From Tamarix chinensis (lineage: Eukaryota; Streptophyta; Magnoliopsida; Caryophyllales; Tamaricaceae): a stretch of DNA of 64,000 nt. Numbering within the stretch: position 1 is the stretch's first letter; every line of letters begins with the position of its first letter. Location: positions 3,286,564 through 3,350,563 of the forward strand of contig CM060175.1 of NCBI GenBank assembly GCA_030549775.1. The letters run 5' to 3'. Shown piece after piece: positions 60,951-64,000 of the stretch. The notes under the pieces are model-generated. The model did no database searches and was not told the origin of the DNA. It worked only from the letters and a program-made list of their open reading frames with translations. Position numbers and translations under genes: made by a program.

Positions 60951-60951
60951 A

Positions 60952-61618
60952 ATGGTCCAGTACAACCAAACCAATTAAATGGTCTTATGGACTGATCAAT
61001 TGGTTTATCTTGATTTCACTATGCTTCTTTATTAATTGTCGATGCTTCCTTGAGGTTTTTATCTTAACTTTTCCTTTAAATTGTGACATTTAAATCATGA
61101 TCTCAATCATTCTTATTCAAAATTATGGAAAAATCAAAATGGTGAATATTTTGTGTTATTAAGTTTGGTGTCAACCCAATTTGGTGACATATATGCCTTA
61201 AGTTATGATTTTTTATATCACTTAGTAATTATTAATAATGAAATTAAGATTTTATTCAAATATTTTTCTCTAAATCTTAGGGTAGATAACTAGGAGTTAG
61301 TGAATGAGTCAACCTATAATTTTATCTTTTCACATGGTACATATTTCCATTTCTATCAAGTTGTGGTTAGTAGGGAGTATGCACATATCTTTGAGGTATA
61401 GGATAATAATGAGGTAGGTTGGCATGGCATTGATGTCTACGTAAAGTGGGTGAGGTATCCCTAAACAAGCTTCTTGGCACTTCACATGTCCAACACTTAG
61501 ATGGGTGTGGTCTCCCAACTTTTTTGTAGCCCTTGTGGCATGTGCACTCAGGGTGTGGTGGATGACGTATCCCAATACAATCCCCCTCGATGAATTTTGA
61601 CCATGTTTGATGGGTGTT
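60952..61618. other. Gene-free interval, partly LTR U3-like
   Basis: Begins with CAATTAAATGG / TGATCAATTGG phrases like those near 3600-3680 of the left solo LTR, then unassigned AT-rich sequence. No gene is seen. Confidence 0.35.
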
Positions 61619-61700
61619 TGTAATACCCCAAAATTCACTACTTTTTTTTAAAGCGGAAGTAATTAAAATATTTACCCATGAATTCTAGGGTGTTACAATT

Positions 61701-61850
61701 TGGTATCAGAGCAGTTGATCCTTTCGGTCACGCTCTTTTATTTTTTAATTTTTTTTAAGTTGATACCACAATTTGGTATCAGAGTAGTTTGATTGAGCTT
61801 TTCCAATTTTAAACTTTTTAGTTGATACCACATCTTGGTATTGGTGTGGT
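61701..61850 (+). repeat. Primer binding site, repeated in tandem
   Basis: TGGTATCAGAGCAGTT at 61701, then TGGTATCAGAGTAGTT at 61774, then TTGGTATTGGTGTGGTT at about 61836. Each of the later two is preceded by GTTGATACCACA. Only the first is next to the LTR end; the others are decayed copies of the same unit. Confidence 0.75.
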
Positions 61851-62104
61851 TGATCTTTTTGACAATGCCTGTTTTGGAAAATAATTTCGGTTTACGAAAT
61901 CTTTATCGGATTTTGAAGTGTGTTTTGACCGATCTTTTGATTTTAATATTTTAAGCTGATACTATGAGTAGTATCATTTTCAAAATGAATTTGAATTACA
62001 AAGTTTTTCTTGGGTTCCAATCGTTTTTTAATCCAAAAATATTTTTCATTTTTAAGCATTTTAAATTCCAGCCACGGTGAGAATCGAAGGGTAGATTCCT
62101 TATT

Positions 62105-62332
62105 AAGTTTATTCTTAAGGGGGTAGTTTTTTTAATATAATTATTTTGTTATTATGGTGTCTCTATTTCCATTGATTTAAGTTTTCTTTAGTAATTTTAT
62201 TCTTAAGGGGGTAGTTTTTTTATAAGCATTATTTTTTTGTAGGGTATCCCTATTCACTTAGAAACTTTCGACCCTAACCCTGGGTGCTCCTAGAGACTTC
62301 GGGGGTGAAGTCTGTTTTTAAAGGGGTAGTGA
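62105..62332 (+). repeat. Polypurine tract and two upstream copies
   Basis: TTTATTCTTAAGGGGGTAGT occurs at about 62108 and 62196, and the functional-looking tract TTTTTAAAGGGGTAGTGA lies right before the LTR start at 62333. Confidence 0.75.
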
Positions 62333-64000
62333 TGAAATGCCCCGAAAATTTCTAATTTTAAAAATTATATTTAAATAAGTTTTTATTAGAAAACTTAATT
62401 TAATAAATTATTTTTATTAAAATAAAAGGGAATTAATTAGGGCAAATCAAGAAGAAATTTATTAGTATTTTTATTAGGAGAAAATTTGGGTATTTTAGCT
62501 AATTAAGCATTTTATTTTGAAAATTAATGAAATAAATTATTTTATTTAAAATAATAAGGATAAAATAATTTCAAATTAATATTAATTTTATAAATAATTT
62601 AATTGGAGAAAATTAGGCTATTTTGCTAATTAAAATGGGATTTATGGAAAAAACCTTTTAAAAATCCTAATTTAACCTAAAAATTATTTTTAAATATTAT
62701 TTTATTTAAATATTATTATTTTTAAATAACCCAAATATCCTAATTAACTTAACTAAGCCAACCCACTATTTTTTCCCTTTTTCCTTTTCTTTCTTCCTTT
62801 TTCTTTCTTTTTCTTTCTTCTTCTTTTCTTTTTCTTTTTCTTCTTCTCCCTGAACGGGGCCAGCTTGCGGCCCAATTCCTCTTCTTCCTTTCCTTTGGCC
62901 TAGCCGTGCAGCTATCCCCTTGTGTGTACCCTTTCCGCGGTGCGTTTTATCTGTTATTTCATTAGAACGCGGTGTTTCATTTAAAAGAAAATTTACCTGT
63001 GTTGCCGAACCGCTCGGTCTCCTTCTTTTTCTTTCTTTTCTTTATTCCTTGGACAGCCCGGTCTAGCCTTTCCTTTCTTCTTCTTCTTCCTTCTCACCTT
63101 ACCAGCCCCTTCGCCACTAACCTGCGCCATTTCCACCGCCCTTGTGCCCTGGTTTTTTGCCGATGTTGACCGGCCATTTCGATCCTCTCTCTCCCGTGCT
63201 GACTCTTTGACATCTTCTCCAAACCAACGCCCCCTCTTCTTGCGCGATTTTCCCCTTTTTCCCTGTGCATATCCCTTCCCCAAAAATTTCTTCCACCGGC
63301 CAACCTCGCCACCGGTGACCCTAACCCTACTTGCCTATTCCCACACCAACCCACATAACCCTAGCCTCCCTTCTAATCCTATAAATACCCCCCCCCCATA
63401 ATGGCCCTGTATCAAGCTCTTGATCCCCAACCTAGGAATGCCCGACCTTGCCGCCGCCGCCACTTAAGACGCCTATTTTACCGTCTTCGGCCAACTTTGC
63501 CGCCATCTATGGCCACCAAAATCTTCCTTGCACCTCCCTCTAGCTAACCAAATCATCCATCCCCCTCGATTCGTCCTGCACAAGCCGTCCTGGCTGTGCG
63601 AAGTCCCCTTCCCAACCAACCTATTTTTCTATCTCCGCCACCTTTCGAACCACCCTTAGCCACCTCTTCCACCGCTTAGTTCACCTCCCAAACTGTACTT
63701 GAGACCACCCTCTACCTTCACCTACCTTTCTTTTCCCCTTCCTCCCTCTCCTCCTCTCTTTCTCTCCTTCTCCTCCATTCGGCCGCCACCACCGCGGTGG
63801 CTACACCACCACCTCCATTTTGTTCCTCTCCTTCTGGACAACTATAAACACCCCATCTCCCACCTCCATTTTGCCTCTCCTTTCCCCAGCATTTAACTTT
63901 CCCCTCTTTCTTCTCTTTTTCCAACTACCGCCGCTGCCTCCGTGGACCACAGTCGGTGCCGCTTATCCCCTCCAACCTAAGGTTGAACCCTAGACCCTAT
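62333..64000 (+). mobile_element. 3' LTR, partial (continues beyond window)
   Basis: Starts TGAAATGCCCC directly after the polypurine tract and follows the LTR at 8736-13197: AT-rich U3, then a T/C-rich block with TTGCCGAACCGCTCGGTCTCC (compare about 9300) and a TATA box. The open frames inside (65-96 codons, both strands) are composition artefacts of C-rich sequence. Confidence 0.75.
63380..63387 (+). promoter_or_regulatory. TATA box of LTR
   Basis: TATAAATA followed by a C run, about 1,050 bp into the LTR; same motif as at 9670. Confidence 0.65.

Larger units (their letters stand above)
58097..60951 (-). mobile_element. 5'-truncated minus-strand LTR
   Basis: Starts TGTAACACCCCC and follows the solo LTR at 26953-31539 block by block: terminal palindrome, stem-loop (58196-58241), CCGGT-type array, the GACCCCTAAAGAGTCACC stretch near 59610, and the TTACC array. 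It stops at about 60951 in the middle of that array. The roughly 2.1 kb that should follow (promoter block and U3) is missing, so a deletion removed its beginning. No right-hand target duplication is available. Confidence 0.7.
61619..64000 (+). mobile_element. Short-internal-domain, probably non-autonomous LTR element (runs off window)
   Basis: Begins TGTAATACCCC. A 79-bp palindromic LTR end (to 61697) is followed by a tRNA-Met-type primer site (61701), about 620 bp of non-coding internal sequence, a polypurine tract (62316-62332) and a 3' LTR starting at 62333 that continues past the window. There is no gag or pol, so replication would need proteins supplied by a relative. The 5' LTR appears reduced to its last 79 bp. 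The right target duplication is outside the window, so the left boundary is provisional. Confidence 0.6.

Overview
This window looks like heterochromatic, transposon-packed nuclear DNA from a flowering plant, probably a eudicot. I see no host protein-coding gene, tRNA or rRNA. Almost every stretch I can assign is an LTR retrotransposon, a solo LTR or a decayed DNA transposon, and several are nested inside one another. The organism call rests on element type only: Athila-class Ty3/gypsy with a tRNA-Asp-type primer site, LTRs with TGTAAY...TTACA ends next to a TGGTATCAGAGC-type primer site, and a CACTA transposon with a TNP2 relic. The species cannot be named from this sequence.

The only substantial coding capacity is one full-length Athila-like element at 38643-50189. 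Its two LTRs are 1,532 bp each and differ at two positions. It has a perfect 5-bp target duplication (GTAGC), a primer binding site, gag, a pol carrying protease, reverse transcriptase, RNase H and integrase, an env-like ORF1 gene, and a polypurine tract. Gag and pol share one frame, broken by a TGA and a TAA. The env-like frame is broken by two TAGs. Between pol and the env-like gene lies an 83-bp tandem array of palindromes that also occur in the LTR U3. It is followed by what looks like a leader exon and intron ending exactly at the env-like ATG.

Left part (1-25885): a solo LTR (293-3832, TSD CCGAG) sits inside an older LTR cut by the window edge. A CACTA transposon (6499-22608, TSD CTA, decayed TNP2 on the minus strand) hosts a minus-strand LTR (6715-18261). 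That LTR is itself split by a composite LTR element (7920-13197, TSD GTACG) and by an Athila/Tat-type solo LTR (16387-17800, TSD CGATG). A decayed LTR element with a primer site and gag relic follows at about 22.7-25 kb.

Middle and right: an LTR (25886-33774) is split by a solo LTR (26953-31539, TSD GGTAT). A more decayed LTR lies at 34404-37332. After the Athila element come further minus-strand LTRs (51583-54887, about 54.9-57.1 kb, 58097-60951). Last is a short-internal-domain, probably non-autonomous element starting at 61619 and running off the window end.

Across the LTRs of this TGTAAY family, three structures recur: a C/G-rich promoter-like block with a TATA box in several copies, tandem arrays (often built on a CCGGT-ACCGG palindrome), and a stem-loop near the LTR 3' end followed by a terminal palindrome. 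Most members lie on the minus strand.
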